From NCBI GenBank assembly GCA_035650475.1, contig DASRHP010000006.1:392482-456481 (forward strand): a stretch of DNA of 64,000 bases, given 5' to 3'. Source of the DNA: Candidatus Binataceae bacterium (GTDB taxonomy: Bacteria > Desulfobacterota > Binatia > Binatales > Binataceae). Below, piece by piece: positions 52,543 through 61,661 of the stretch. The position numbers and the translations under genes were made by a program. Positions within the stretch are counted from its first letter, which is position 1, and every line of letters starts with the position of its first letter. Below the pieces are notes generated by a model. The model was not told the origin of the DNA and did not search any database. It worked only from the letters and a program-made list of their open reading frames with translations.

Positions 52543-53676
52543 GTGCGTCTGCTGTTGTCTGACACGAGCGCCTACCGCCCCACCAGTCCGTTCTTCGTGG
52601 AAGCGGCTGCACAACTGGCGCAAAAAGACGCCGGCGAGTTCAGCTACGAGTTCTGCGATGAAGCTCCGTTCGATAAGGGCGGGAGCCGTCTGCTGCAACG
52701 CATCGCGCGGCGCATCGCGCGCCGCCCTCCAGTCGATTGCGCGGCAATCAATCGCCGCTTTCTTACGCAGGCGGTCGCGTTTCGCCCCGACCTGATCCTG
52801 ATTTGCAAGGGGGCCTTTCTGACTCGCGCGACTCTGGCTCGGGTCAAAGCCGCCACCGGCGCAGCCCTGATCAATTACGCGACCGACGACCCCTTCAATT
52901 CCAGAGTCAGCCCGCCGGGCCAGATCGAGACGATCCCGCTTTACGACCTTTACGTATGCACCAAGTGGGCGATCATGAAGGACGTCGTCAGAGCCGGATG
53001 CTCCAACGTCATGTATCTCCCGTTTGGCTACCAGCCGTCGGTGCATTTTCCCGAGCCGCCCGCGAGCGCCGAAGAGCGCCGGCGCTTCGATTCCGACGTG
53101 GTCTTCATCGGTTCGTATGATCGCGAGCGGATTGTCTTCTTCAGGCACCTCCTCAAGCAAATCCCGAGTCTGAAGCTTGCGCTTTACGGAGGTCAGTGGA
53201 ACCGCAGCCTTCGATTGCGCCGCTATTGGCGAGGTTTCGCGCTGGGGCGCGATTTTCGATTGGCGTTGGCAGGCGCCAGGATCGCCGTCAACCTGGTGCG
53301 GCACGCCAACCGCGACACGCACTCGATGCGCAGCTTCGAGCTTCCGGCCTGCGGCTGCTTCATGCTGGCCGAGCGCGCCGATGAACATCTGGCGCTGTTC
53401 CAGGACGAGCACGAAGGCGCGTACTTCTCCTCGCCCCAGGAGTTCGCGGCGAAGGTCCGCTACTACCTGGCTCACGAGCGCGAGCGAGCCGAAATCGCGC
53501 AAGCGCAATATCTGCGCGTGACCACCGGGGGGCACACCTACGGCGACCGGCTGGCGGCGATCCTCGCCGCGGCGAAAGGCCTTTCGCGGAAAGAAAAGTC
53601 GGTTCAACCGAGAGCGGCGGAAGCGATGAACCGCCAAATTGCAATTGGCGCTCGCGAGCGGACCGGCTATCCATGA
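52543..53676 (+). CDS. CgeB-like glycosyltransferase
   Basis: A protein of about 377 residues with the pattern of the CgeB/Glyco_trans_1_2 group of GT-B enzymes. It has DLILICKGAFLTRATLARVK, INYATDDPFNSRVS, the aromatic LYDLYVCTKWAIMKDVV block and a C-terminal RSFELPACGCFMLAER, which is the usual donor-site signature of this group. GTG at 52543 is chosen with AAAGAGAAAAG upstream; an in-frame start 66 codons earlier would overlap the previous gene. Its stop overlaps the next ATG. Sugar specificity is unknown. Confidence 0.8.
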   Translation: MRLLLSDTSAYRPTSPFFVEAAAQLAQKDAGEFSYEFCDEAPFDKGGSRLLQRIARRIARRPPVDCAAINRRFLTQAVAFRPDLILICKGAFLTRATLARVKAATGAALINYATDDPFNSRVSPPGQIETIPLYDLYVCTKWAIMKDVVRAGCSNVMYLPFGYQPSVHFPEPPASAEERRRFDSDVVFIGSYDRERIVFFRHLLKQIPSLKLALYGGQWNRSLRLRRYWRGFALGRDFRLALAGARIAVNLVRHANRDTHSMRSFELPACGCFMLAERADEHLALFQDEHEGAYFSSPQEFAAKVRYYLAHERERAEIAQAQYLRVTTGGHTYGDRLAAILAAAKGLSRKEKSVQPRAAEAMNRQIAIGARERTGYP

Positions 53677-55043
53677 CGACCAACGCGGTAGTCATATTGC
53701 TCTCCCTGCTGTGGCTGGGCGTAACGGGAGCCGTCTGCCATCGGCGGTGGCAGGCGGCCCGCTTCGACCTGGCCGATCTGTACATCCTGATGGTGGGGGT
53801 ATTTTACGGCGGCGTCGCCCTGGTTGAGGCGTCGCTGGCGGATCTTGGCGGCTACGAGCCGCGCACTGTCGTCACCGTGTACATTTTGCTCGCGACAAGT
53901 CTTGTCGGAGTCAGGTTGTTGATGTCGCGGTTGCCGGAGCGGTTGAAGGGGGCGCTTCGACTCAACCGAATTGCCGGCCTCGCCGCGGAGACTTCCGTAT
54001 GGTCGTTGGTCGCGGTTGCCGGGCTGATGGGCCTGCTTACGTTGTACGGCATCCGCCGCTATGGGGTGCTGTCCGATTCCGACGTGAGACTCGTCCCCGG
54101 AGGCCTGCCGTACCTGTTCACCAGCGCCAAACAGATTGAGTACAGCGGGTTGATCCAGGGGCTTTTTGTGGCGGCGTGGACAAAATCTCTGATTGGTCGT
54201 GGAACGGAAAGATGCGTAGCCCTGATGGTGTCGGTCGCGATGCTGTTCCTGGCTGCGACCTGGGGACGGACGGTCGAGTTCGAAGTGCTATTGCTGGGAC
54301 TGGTGCTATGGTCCCTCGCCCGCCGGAGCAATCCTTTTGCGCTCCGGGCCGCGGTCCGGTGGATGGTGGTACTGGGGATGATGTTCGTCGCGAGCAATAT
54401 TTATCAAACCTATCGCGAGTACTGGTTCGACCCCATCGCGCTCAGGTTGGGCATCGACAAGAGCGACAAACGGCTCGCTGCGGCGGCCGGCGATTGGCAA
54501 ACGACCGTCAGAAACGTTGCCGCACGCGGGGCGGACTGGGATTACGACTATATCGTGCTGCGGGCGATTGAGCGCCAGGGACCTCAGGAAGGCCTGCTGC
54601 TGGCGCACGAAATCGAGAATCACATTCCACTATTTATGTGGCCCACGAAGCAGTATGTAAACCCCGATTTGGAGTTTGACGAATTGTATGGGTATAACTC
54701 GAATTACACCTCGGACTATAATACCAATCTCCTGGGAGTAACGCTGATTGATTTCGGTTATTTGGCGGTGGCGATCTTCGCGCTGTTGATGGCCGGTGCG
54801 TTCGCCGTCGGCGCCGCGATGCTGAATCTGCTGAAGGGGTACCGGGGGCTCTACGTGATCATGGCGGGGCTGACGCTGGATTCAGTTCTGCGGATCGAGA
54901 CCAGCTACGCGGGTGTAATCGGGCTGATGCGGTGGGCGATTTTGATGCTGGGCTGCTACGGATTGGCCGTTCTCTGGCGGGCGCTTAGGCCGATCAACGG
55001 CAAGCTCGTGACGGATCGTGCGGCGGCGGCCGCTGGCGGATAA
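53673..55043 (+). CDS. Wzy-like O-antigen/exopolysaccharide polymerase
   Basis: A polytopic membrane protein of 456 residues with about ten hydrophobic segments and a large periplasmic loop (about 240-360). Polymerases of the Wzy family vary strongly in sequence, so the call rests on topology and position between GT genes with Wza, Wzc and Wzx present. The loop carries DYDYIVLRAIERQGPQEG and YNSNYTSDYNTNLLGV. ATG at 53673 overlaps the previous stop. It completes the Wzx/Wzy assembly set. Confidence 0.72.
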   Translation: MTTNAVVILLSLLWLGVTGAVCHRRWQAARFDLADLYILMVGVFYGGVALVEASLADLGGYEPRTVVTVYILLATSLVGVRLLMSRLPERLKGALRLNRIAGLAAETSVWSLVAVAGLMGLLTLYGIRRYGVLSDSDVRLVPGGLPYLFTSAKQIEYSGLIQGLFVAAWTKSLIGRGTERCVALMVSVAMLFLAATWGRTVEFEVLLLGLVLWSLARRSNPFALRAAVRWMVVLGMMFVASNIYQTYREYWFDPIALRLGIDKSDKRLAAAAGDWQTTVRNVAARGADWDYDYIVLRAIERQGPQEGLLLAHEIENHIPLFMWPTKQYVNPDLEFDELYGYNSNYTSDYNTNLLGVTLIDFGYLAVAIFALLMAGAFAVGAAMLNLLKGYRGLYVIMAGLTLDSVLRIETSYAGVIGLMRWAILMLGCYGLAVLWRALRPINGKLVTDRAAAAAGG

Positions 55044-55088
55044 GCGCGGTCGGTCGCAAGCGGTGTAGGGCTGCGTTTGCGTGGCGGC

Positions 55089-56192
55089 ATGGCCGCAAGA
55101 CGGATTCTGATCTACCGGTTAGGCAGCCTGGGCGACACCGTGGTCGCGTTGCCCTGCTTTCATCTGATCGCGCGGCGTTTTCCCGACGCCGAGCGTTGGC
55201 TATTGAGCAACAGATCCGTCGGTCCCACCACGCCCTCGGCGGCTGACGTGCTGGGCGGTTCGGGGCTGGTCCACGGTTTCATCGAGTATCCACGAGGTTT
55301 GCGCGGGCTGAGAGCGCTCGCTGCGCTGTCGCGCCGGATTCGGTCGCTACGCCCCGAGCTTCTGATTTTTTTGGCCGAACCTAGGGGCCTCCGAGCCCTG
55401 ATGCGGGACGTTGCGTTTTTCCGCGCAAGCGGAGTCGGGCAGATAATACCGCCCCCATGGCGACGCGAGCTCCAGCGCTACCACTACGACGCAGCCAGCC
55501 AAAGTTACGAATGCGAGACGGAGCGGCTTGCGCGATGCGTGAGAGAGCTGGGCGACGCTCGCCTGGCGGAACGGGCCAGCTGGGATTTGCGCTTGAGTGC
55601 CGAGGAGCAGGCACGCGCGGCGACTTTGGTGCGCGGATGGCCCGGCAGCAAGCAATATATCGCCTGCAGCGTTGGCGCCAGGATTGAAGTCAAGGACTGG
55701 GGCGTCGGGAACTGGCAGGCTCTGCTGGCGCGTCTGGGCGAAGACCGGCCCGAGCTCGGCTTGGTGCTGGTCGGGGCGGCGCGGGAGGCGTCGGTAAGCG
55801 ACATGGCTGCGGCCCGCTGGCGCGGACCGACCATCAATCTGTGCGGCGCGGCGACGCCTCGCGAAACGGCTGCGCTGCTGGCAAGGGCGCGGCTCTTTGT
55901 CGGGCACGACTGCGGACCGATGCATCTGGCGGCTGCGATGGGAACTTCGTGCGTGGCGGTGTTCAGCGCGCGCCTGCCGCTTCGCTTGTGGTCTCCTTAC
56001 GGCGACCATCATCGGGTCGTCTATCATCGTGTGCCGTGCGAAGGATGCGCTCTGGAACGATGCGCGAAATTCCAGAAGAAATGCATTACTTCGATTACCG
56101 TCGATGAAGTCTATTTCGCGGCACGTGCGGCGCTCGACGAGTCCCTGGCGGAGCCGGAGTCGACTCGCCGCACCGGCTCCGTGGGCCTTTGA
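55089..56192 (+). CDS. GT9 glycosyltransferase (heptosyltransferase-like)
   Basis: A GT9-family protein of 367 residues. The N-terminus ILIYRLGSLGDTVVALPCF is the hallmark of ADP-heptose:LPS heptosyltransferases, and GHDCGPMHLAAAMGTSCVAVF is the donor-site motif. The C-terminus has the cysteine pattern CEGCALERCAKFQKKC that many heptosyltransferases share. ATG at 55089 is used; a TTG at 55077 is possible. In a Wzx/Wzy locus a heptosyltransferase-like enzyme would add a sugar to the repeat unit or to a lipid-linked core. The sugar donor is not identified. Confidence 0.87.
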   Translation: MAARRILIYRLGSLGDTVVALPCFHLIARRFPDAERWLLSNRSVGPTTPSAADVLGGSGLVHGFIEYPRGLRGLRALAALSRRIRSLRPELLIFLAEPRGLRALMRDVAFFRASGVGQIIPPPWRRELQRYHYDAASQSYECETERLARCVRELGDARLAERASWDLRLSAEEQARAATLVRGWPGSKQYIACSVGARIEVKDWGVGNWQALLARLGEDRPELGLVLVGAAREASVSDMAAARWRGPTINLCGAATPRETAALLARARLFVGHDCGPMHLAAAMGTSCVAVFSARLPLRLWSPYGDHHRVVYHRVPCEGCALERCAKFQKKCITSITVDEVYFAARAALDESLAEPESTRRTGSVGL

Positions 56193-57379
56193 TGAAGAGC
56201 GGCGTTCGACTGGCCTACCTGGTAACCCATCCGATCCAGTACCAGGCGCCGCTGCTGCGACGAATCGCCGCCGAGCCGGACATCCGGCTCAAGGTCTTCT
56301 TCGCAAGCGATGTCTCGCTGCGCGAGTTTGTAGATCGCGGGTTTTCGCGCGCGATTCGCTGGGACGTGCCGCTGCTCAGCGGCTACGAATACGAGTTCCT
56401 CCCGGCGCTCGGATCAAAGAATAATCCTTCGTTCTGGCGGCCGATAAACTATGGACTTGCGGCCAGGCTCGAGGCCGGACGATTCGATGCGCTCTGGGTC
56501 CACGGCTACATGCGCTGGCAGCATTGGGCGGCCATGGCGGCGGCGAAGCGGCGCGGGATAAAGGTGCTGGTACGGGACGAGGCGACCGCGATCAGCAGCC
56601 TGCGCGGTGCGCCGAAGCGCAAGCTCAAAAAGTTGCTATTTGCGTGGCTCAAGAGAGTTGCGGATGGCTTTCTGGCGATCGGAACGCTCAATGGCCGCTA
56701 CTATCAGCAGAGCGGCATCCCCGACCGACGCATCTCCATGATGCCCTACGCGGTCGACAATGCTTTTTTTCACGCGCGCGCGGCCGAATCCGCCTCCGCG
56801 CGCGCCGCGCTCCGCGCTGCGCTCGACCTTGAACCCCGCCGGCCCGTGATCCTCTATGCGGGTAAGATGACCGCGCGCAAGGCTCCGGGCGACCTATTGG
56901 ATGCCTACGCTCGGTTGGCCTCCAGCTGCCCCGCGGGACGGCGCCCGTATCTCCTTTACGTGGGCGACGGCGAGTTGCGCCGCGCCCTGGAGCAACGGGC
57001 GTCTGCCAGGGGTCTGGATACGATCAGGTTCCTCGGCTTCAAGAACCAGACCGAGATGCCGGCCCTCTACGAGCTTAGCGATGTGTGTGTGGTGCCCTCG
57101 CTCGTGGAGCCGTGGGGCCTGGTCGTCAACGAGGCGATGAATGCGGGCAAGGCGATCGTCGCCAGCGACCGGGTGGGGTGCGCGCCGGACCTGGTGCATG
57201 ACGGCGTCAACGGCTTCATCTTCAAGGCCGGCGACCGCGCGGACCTCACGCGCAGGCTTGAGGAGGCGCTTGCCGACCCCCATCGATGCGCTGCGATGGG
57301 ACAGCGCAGCCTGGAAATCATCGGCCGCTGGAGCTTCGAGGAAGACGTGCAAGGCCTCCGTACTGCTCTGGGTTTGTAG
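56192..57379 (+). CDS. GT4 glycosyltransferase
   Basis: A 395-residue GT-B glycosyltransferase. It has RLAYLVTHPIQYQAPLLRRI at the start, ILYAGKMTARKAPGDLLDAY and the donor-site block VVPSLVEPWGLVVNEAMNAG. HPIQYQAP is typical of a clade of capsule GT4 enzymes. ATG at 56192 overlaps the GT9 stop by one base. A gap of 128 bases follows. The sugar is unknown. Confidence 0.88.
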   Translation: MKSGVRLAYLVTHPIQYQAPLLRRIAAEPDIRLKVFFASDVSLREFVDRGFSRAIRWDVPLLSGYEYEFLPALGSKNNPSFWRPINYGLAARLEAGRFDALWVHGYMRWQHWAAMAAAKRRGIKVLVRDEATAISSLRGAPKRKLKKLLFAWLKRVADGFLAIGTLNGRYYQQSGIPDRRISMMPYAVDNAFFHARAAESASARAALRAALDLEPRRPVILYAGKMTARKAPGDLLDAYARLASSCPAGRRPYLLYVGDGELRRALEQRASARGLDTIRFLGFKNQTEMPALYELSDVCVVPSLVEPWGLVVNEAMNAGKAIVASDRVGCAPDLVHDGVNGFIFKAGDRADLTRRLEEALADPHRCAAMGQRSLEIIGRWSFEEDVQGLRTALGL

Positions 57380-57507
57380 TCACGCGCCGGCGCGCGTGCG
57401 CCGCAGCCCGGCCGCGCAGGGTTCGACCTGGAACCACGCAGAGTTCGAGTTGAAAAAACGCTCCGGATCGCGGCCGCCCTCCGTGTCGGCGCCGCTTGCG
57501 CTCTGAG

Positions 57508-58719
57508 ATGCGGATTCTCCACGTTATCCCGGCACTGGCGCCACGGTATGGAGGGCCTTCAAAGGTGGCCTTGGAGATGTGCCGCGAACTGGCCAGGCGT
57601 GGCGAGCGGGTAGCCATCTACACCACCAACTTCGACGGCTCCGGCAGCCTGAATGTGCCGCTTTTCCGGCCGGTGCCCGATCAGTCGGGCACGGAAATCA
57701 CCTACTTTCCCGTATTTCCCCACAGCAACTATGCCGTGTCCTTGCCGCTGGCCGCCGCCTTGAGAAGAGACATTCCCGCATACCATCTCGTTCATATTCA
57801 CTCGCTTTATCGTTTCAGCACGGTCGCCGCAGCGCACTACTCTCAGGCGCACGGCGTTCCGTACATAATGCTGCCGCATGGCACGCTGGATCCGTTCATA
57901 TTCCGGCGCCACGCACTCAGAAAACGACTGTACGAATCCGTTTTCGACCGCCGTTATCTGGAGCAAGCCGCCGCGGTGCATTTCACCGCTGAGGACGAGC
58001 TGGAGTTAGCGAAGACCACGGGGTTCAACTTGAACGGGGCGGTCGTGCCGCTCGGCGTAACCATCGAGAAGGTCGACCGCGAAGAGGCCGGCAAGGAGTT
58101 TTACTCGCGATGGCCCGAAACGCGCGGCAAACGAGTCATCCTGTTTCTCGGAAGGGTGACGTTCAAGAAAGGCCTCGACATTCTGGCCCGCGCATTCGGG
58201 ACAATCCGCCGCCGGCGCGACGACGTGCATCTGTTCATCGCCGGGCCCGATGACGAAGGATACGGTCGGCAGGTGCGAAAATGGCTCAGAGAAGAGGGCG
58301 CGCTTGGCTGCACCACCTTCGGTGGAATGCTGCTCGGGCGAGAGAAAACGGCTGCGTTCGCGGCGAGCGACCTATTCGTCCTGCCCTCGTACTCGGAAAA
58401 CTTCGGCATCGCCGTGGTCGAAGCCATGGCAAACGGCCTGCCGGTCGTTATTTCGAATCGAGTGAACATCTGGCGGGAAATCGCCCGCGCAAGGGCCGGT
58501 ATCGTGATCAATTGCGATCGGGCCGAGCTCGAACGTGCGTTGCTTGAGCTGCTTGAGCACGCCACACCCCGCCAGGATATGGGCAGGGCCGGCCGGCGGC
58601 TTGCGCGCGAAGTCTTCAGCTGGCGCGCCGCCGGAGAGAGGATGATCGAGCTATACCGCGACATTTTGAAGGCTCGTGGCGGCGCGGCGGCCGACGGCGG
58701 ACGAGGGCTGAGCCTGTAA
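57508..58719 (+). CDS. GT4 glycosyltransferase
   Basis: A 403-residue GT-B glycosyltransferase. The N-terminus ILHVIPALAPRYGGPSKVAL is typical for GT4 proteins of capsule loci. The donor half contains ILFLGRVTFKKGLDILARAF and LPSYSENFGIAVVEAMANGLP. ATG at 57508 is chosen because MRILHVIP begins there; an in-frame start four codons earlier is possible. It follows the previous GT4 gene after 128 bases and precedes a deacetylase. Confidence 0.88.
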   Translation: MRILHVIPALAPRYGGPSKVALEMCRELARRGERVAIYTTNFDGSGSLNVPLFRPVPDQSGTEITYFPVFPHSNYAVSLPLAAALRRDIPAYHLVHIHSLYRFSTVAAAHYSQAHGVPYIMLPHGTLDPFIFRRHALRKRLYESVFDRRYLEQAAAVHFTAEDELELAKTTGFNLNGAVVPLGVTIEKVDREEAGKEFYSRWPETRGKRVILFLGRVTFKKGLDILARAFGTIRRRRDDVHLFIAGPDDEGYGRQVRKWLREEGALGCTTFGGMLLGREKTAAFAASDLFVLPSYSENFGIAVVEAMANGLPVVISNRVNIWREIARARAGIVINCDRAELERALLELLEHATPRQDMGRAGRRLAREVFSWRAAGERMIELYRDILKARGGAAADGGRGLSL

Positions 58720-58794
58720 CGAAGCCTGCCCGCTTTTGCGCGGTTTCGACACGCCCGGGTCGGGACCAGACGCACCGCCGTTGCGCGGCCAGCG

Positions 58795-59643
58795 ATGCGC
58801 GTGATCATCAACGCCGACGATTTCGGATACTCGGACGAGAGCGTGCGCGCGACAATCGAGTTGTTCGAGCGTGGCGTGCTCTCCAGCGCCACCATCATGC
58901 CGCGGATGCCGGCGACGAGAAGTGCGTTGGAGTTTGCCCGGCGGAATCCCGCGTGGAGCTTCGGCGTCCATCTGACCTTCATTACCGACGATTTGGAGCG
59001 GCCCCTGATGGATCCGGGTCGGCTGCCGACCTTGATTAGGGCGGATGGTCGCTTTTATTCGACCAGGCAAACTCGCCTGCGGGCACTGCTGGGGCTGTTG
59101 TCGCCGGAGGAGATAGCCACAGAGATGCGCGCGCAAATCGGCTCGGTGATCGAGGCCGGCGTTGCGGTCTCCCATGTCGATTCGCATGGCCACACCCACA
59201 AGCTGGCCGCGTTCCGCGACGTGTTGCGCGCCGTGCTGCCCGAGTTCGGCATCGGGCGTGTTCGAAACGCGCAGAACGTCTACCTCGCCCGTCCGCTGAG
59301 CAGTGCGACTTTTTGGCTGGGACGAAGATTGGCGGCCGATATTCGAACGCATTTTGTGACAACCGATCGCTTTTTCATGCCGACCGCAGGCGCAGCGGGC
59401 GTGAGTTGGGCCGACCGGCTGCTCCAGCGCATGCACGGTGCCGACGGCAGCCTCGAGGTCGGGGTTCATCCCGGCCGGGAAGAAGCCTGGCGGCATCAGG
59501 AAGCCGGGATGGCGGCGCGTTTCAGCGCGCGCATCGCCGCAGCGGGCCATGAGATGATTTCCTGGAACGACCTGCGGCCAGATGCCCGTCAACGCGCACT
59601 GGCGGGCAAGCAGCCGCTCCCGGAATTGCGACGCGCCGACTGA
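58795..59643 (+). CDS. YdjC/ChbG-HpnK family carbohydrate deacetylase
   Basis: A 282-residue protein of the ChbG/HpnK (YdjC) family, which removes N-acetyl groups from saccharides. The metal-binding start is VIINADDFGYS, with FGVHLTF and SHVDSHGHTHKL supplying further conserved His and Asp ligands, and GVHPGREE near the end. Its presence suggests that an N-acetylated sugar in the repeat unit is deacetylated to a free amine, which might then be sulfated or modified further. It follows the GT4 gene by 75 bases. Role inferred from family. Confidence 0.85.
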   Translation: MRVIINADDFGYSDESVRATIELFERGVLSSATIMPRMPATRSALEFARRNPAWSFGVHLTFITDDLERPLMDPGRLPTLIRADGRFYSTRQTRLRALLGLLSPEEIATEMRAQIGSVIEAGVAVSHVDSHGHTHKLAAFRDVLRAVLPEFGIGRVRNAQNVYLARPLSSATFWLGRRLAADIRTHFVTTDRFFMPTAGAAGVSWADRLLQRMHGADGSLEVGVHPGREEAWRHQEAGMAARFSARIAAAGHEMISWNDLRPDARQRALAGKQPLPELRRAD

Positions 59644-59651
59644 GCTGACAG

Positions 59652-60626
59652 ATGCGTTTGCTCCGCACGATGTGGTCCGAAGCCGGGGCCGGGCCTTGGG
59701 GTCTTCGACCCTCCGCGCGCGGTGAAAGAGCGGCCTCGCGGCCGGAAGTGCGTCATCCGGTCGATGAAGGCGCATGTCTGCCGCAACCGCGGCTGTGGGA
59801 TCTGATTTACCGGCTGAGTCTGCGTCTGTCGCGGCTCGGGCGGCCGAAGTATCGCGGTGGGGCGGATCAGTTCTTCGAAAGCTATCACGGCGAACGTCAT
59901 GTTGATTGGGCAAAATACGACTTCCGCGTCATGCTGCGCGCGCAGGCGGCGCGCGCGATCGCGGCGCGCACCGTTGCCGCAGGCGCGCGCGTCGTTGACG
60001 TCGGCTGCGGCGTGGGCGACCTGCTCGGAGCGCTCCCCGAAAGTTACCGTCGGGTCGGGATCGGGTATGCGGGAAACGACCTTCGTTTAGCGCGGTGCGT
60101 GACCGGGCAAGGAGTGGAACTGGTGCGCGGCTCGGCGACGGCGATTCCGTTGGCCTCCGGCGTGGCGCAGCTCGTTTTCTGCCTCGGCGTGCTGGAATAC
60201 GTGGCAGACGACGACGGCGCGCTGGCCGAGATGCGCCGGATACTCGCGCCGGGCGGCTGGATGGTTCTCGACGTTGCCGGCGGCGCCTATTATCCCGAGT
60301 ATCGCGCGATTATCGGCCACTTGCGCTCATATACGCGAAGCGGCCTGGACCGTAAGCTGAAGCGCGCGGGTCTCCGCCTCGCGCAGGATCTGGAACGGCA
60401 TCCGCGCCTGAGCACCGTTCACTTTCTCGGTTACGCCGCACTGCTGGCGCTCCATCGCCTGCTCGACGCCTGCGGCTGGCGTCGGCGAAGTCTGTATGTC
60501 AGACCCGGCGTCGGCCAGGCGTATCGCGCGTTTTCGACGATGCTGCTGCGGCTTACGGGTGACAATCTGTGGAGCGCGGCCCCCGACGAGCGTAGCACGT
60601 TCGTTCTTGTTCAGCGGGCGGAATAG
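59652..60626 (+). CDS. Class I SAM methyltransferase
   Basis: A 324-residue methyltransferase with motif I VVDVGCGVGDLLGALPESY and LVFCLGVLEYVADDDGALAE followed by MRRILAPGGWMVLDVAGG, the Methyltransf_11 pattern. About 70 residues precede the domain and lack a known signature. ATG at 59652 lies eight bases after the deacetylase stop, so they are probably co-translated. It is one of four SAM-dependent O-methyltransferase-like genes in the locus. Substrate unknown. Confidence 0.82.
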   Translation: MRLLRTMWSEAGAGPWGLRPSARGERAASRPEVRHPVDEGACLPQPRLWDLIYRLSLRLSRLGRPKYRGGADQFFESYHGERHVDWAKYDFRVMLRAQAARAIAARTVAAGARVVDVGCGVGDLLGALPESYRRVGIGYAGNDLRLARCVTGQGVELVRGSATAIPLASGVAQLVFCLGVLEYVADDDGALAEMRRILAPGGWMVLDVAGGAYYPEYRAIIGHLRSYTRSGLDRKLKRAGLRLAQDLERHPRLSTVHFLGYAALLALHRLLDACGWRRRSLYVRPGVGQAYRAFSTMLLRLTGDNLWSAAPDERSTFVLVQRAE

Positions 60627-60677
60627 TATTCGTCACCCGCGATTTTCAAACCAGACGCGAAGCGCGTCAGAAATCGG

Positions 60678-61661
60678 GTGAGCCGCTCCGGCACGATGCT
60701 TGTCACTGGGGGGACGGGCTTTGTCGGCCGCCATCTGGTCGAGGAGTTGGTCCGCCGCGGGGCTCGCGTACGGGTCCTGGGGCGCCGCTGCGTCAACCGC
60801 TGGCGCTATCAGTCGGCCATCGAGCTAGTGCGCGGAGATATCGGCGACGCGGGCGTGCTGGAATCGGCGCTGGACGGGGTGGCCGGCGTCTATCATTTGG
60901 CCGCCGCCACCGCCGGCGATTGGGACTATTACCGGCGGGTGACGGTGGAGGGCTCGCGCAGGCTGCTCGAAATACTTGCCGCGCGCGGCGGCCGGGCGCT
61001 GTTCGTCAGTTCGCTCAGCGTGTACGCCGGAAGCGCGATGACCGACGGCGCGCTCATCGACGAGGACTTTCCGATCGATGACCCTGCGGCGCGGGGGTCT
61101 TACGCACGTGCCAAGACCGAGGCCGACCTGATCGCGCAGGGCTATCTGAGCGATCCCAGGATTGTGCTTACGATCGTGCGCCCCGGACTGATCTACGGCC
61201 CAGGGATGAAAAACCCGCTGCCCGGCACCGCGTTGAGCGTCACCTCCAGGGTATGGTTGGTGCTCGGGCGCGGAGACAAGCCGCTGCCGCTGATCCACGT
61301 GCGGGACGCGGCGCGCATGATGATCGCGATCATGAACGACGGCCGCGCGGCGGGCCGGACCTACAATCTGGTGGCTCCGGAGATGCCGACCCAGAACGAT
61401 TATTTCAACGCGTATCGCCGGGTTTACGGTCGCCATCCGCCGCTGCTCCGTTTGCCGGCGCGCAGCATGATCTTGCTGCTCGCGCTTTCCGATCGGTTGC
61501 TCGAGCGGCCTCTGGGGCGCGATCCGCGGCGGCGCGAGACCCTGCGCCGCGCCCTCAGCCGCGTGCGTTACAGCGGCGCCCGCCTCGCTGCCGAGCTTGG
61601 GGTGCGCCCCGAGATAGGTCTGGAGCGCGGCCTGCGTCTGATGGCCGCAAGCGCGACATGA
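60678..61661 (+). CDS. NAD(P)-dependent SDR (epimerase/reductase type)
   Basis: A 327-residue extended SDR. The Rossmann motif is MLVTGGTGFVGRHLVEELV and the active site FVSSLSVYAGS with Y-A-R-A-K (SYARAKTEADL). The C-terminal half is typical of sugar-nucleotide epimerases and steroid-dehydrogenase-like SDRs. GTG at 60678 starts 51 bases after the methyltransferase. Its stop overlaps the next gene start (ATGA), linking it with the Gfo/Idh/MocA enzyme, and the pair may act in sequence on one sugar. No 4,6-dehydratase residues are seen. Confidence 0.83.
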   Translation: MSRSGTMLVTGGTGFVGRHLVEELVRRGARVRVLGRRCVNRWRYQSAIELVRGDIGDAGVLESALDGVAGVYHLAAATAGDWDYYRRVTVEGSRRLLEILAARGGRALFVSSLSVYAGSAMTDGALIDEDFPIDDPAARGSYARAKTEADLIAQGYLSDPRIVLTIVRPGLIYGPGMKNPLPGTALSVTSRVWLVLGRGDKPLPLIHVRDAARMMIAIMNDGRAAGRTYNLVAPEMPTQNDYFNAYRRVYGRHPPLLRLPARSMILLLALSDRLLERPLGRDPRRRETLRRALSRVRYSGARLAAELGVRPEIGLERGLRLMAASAT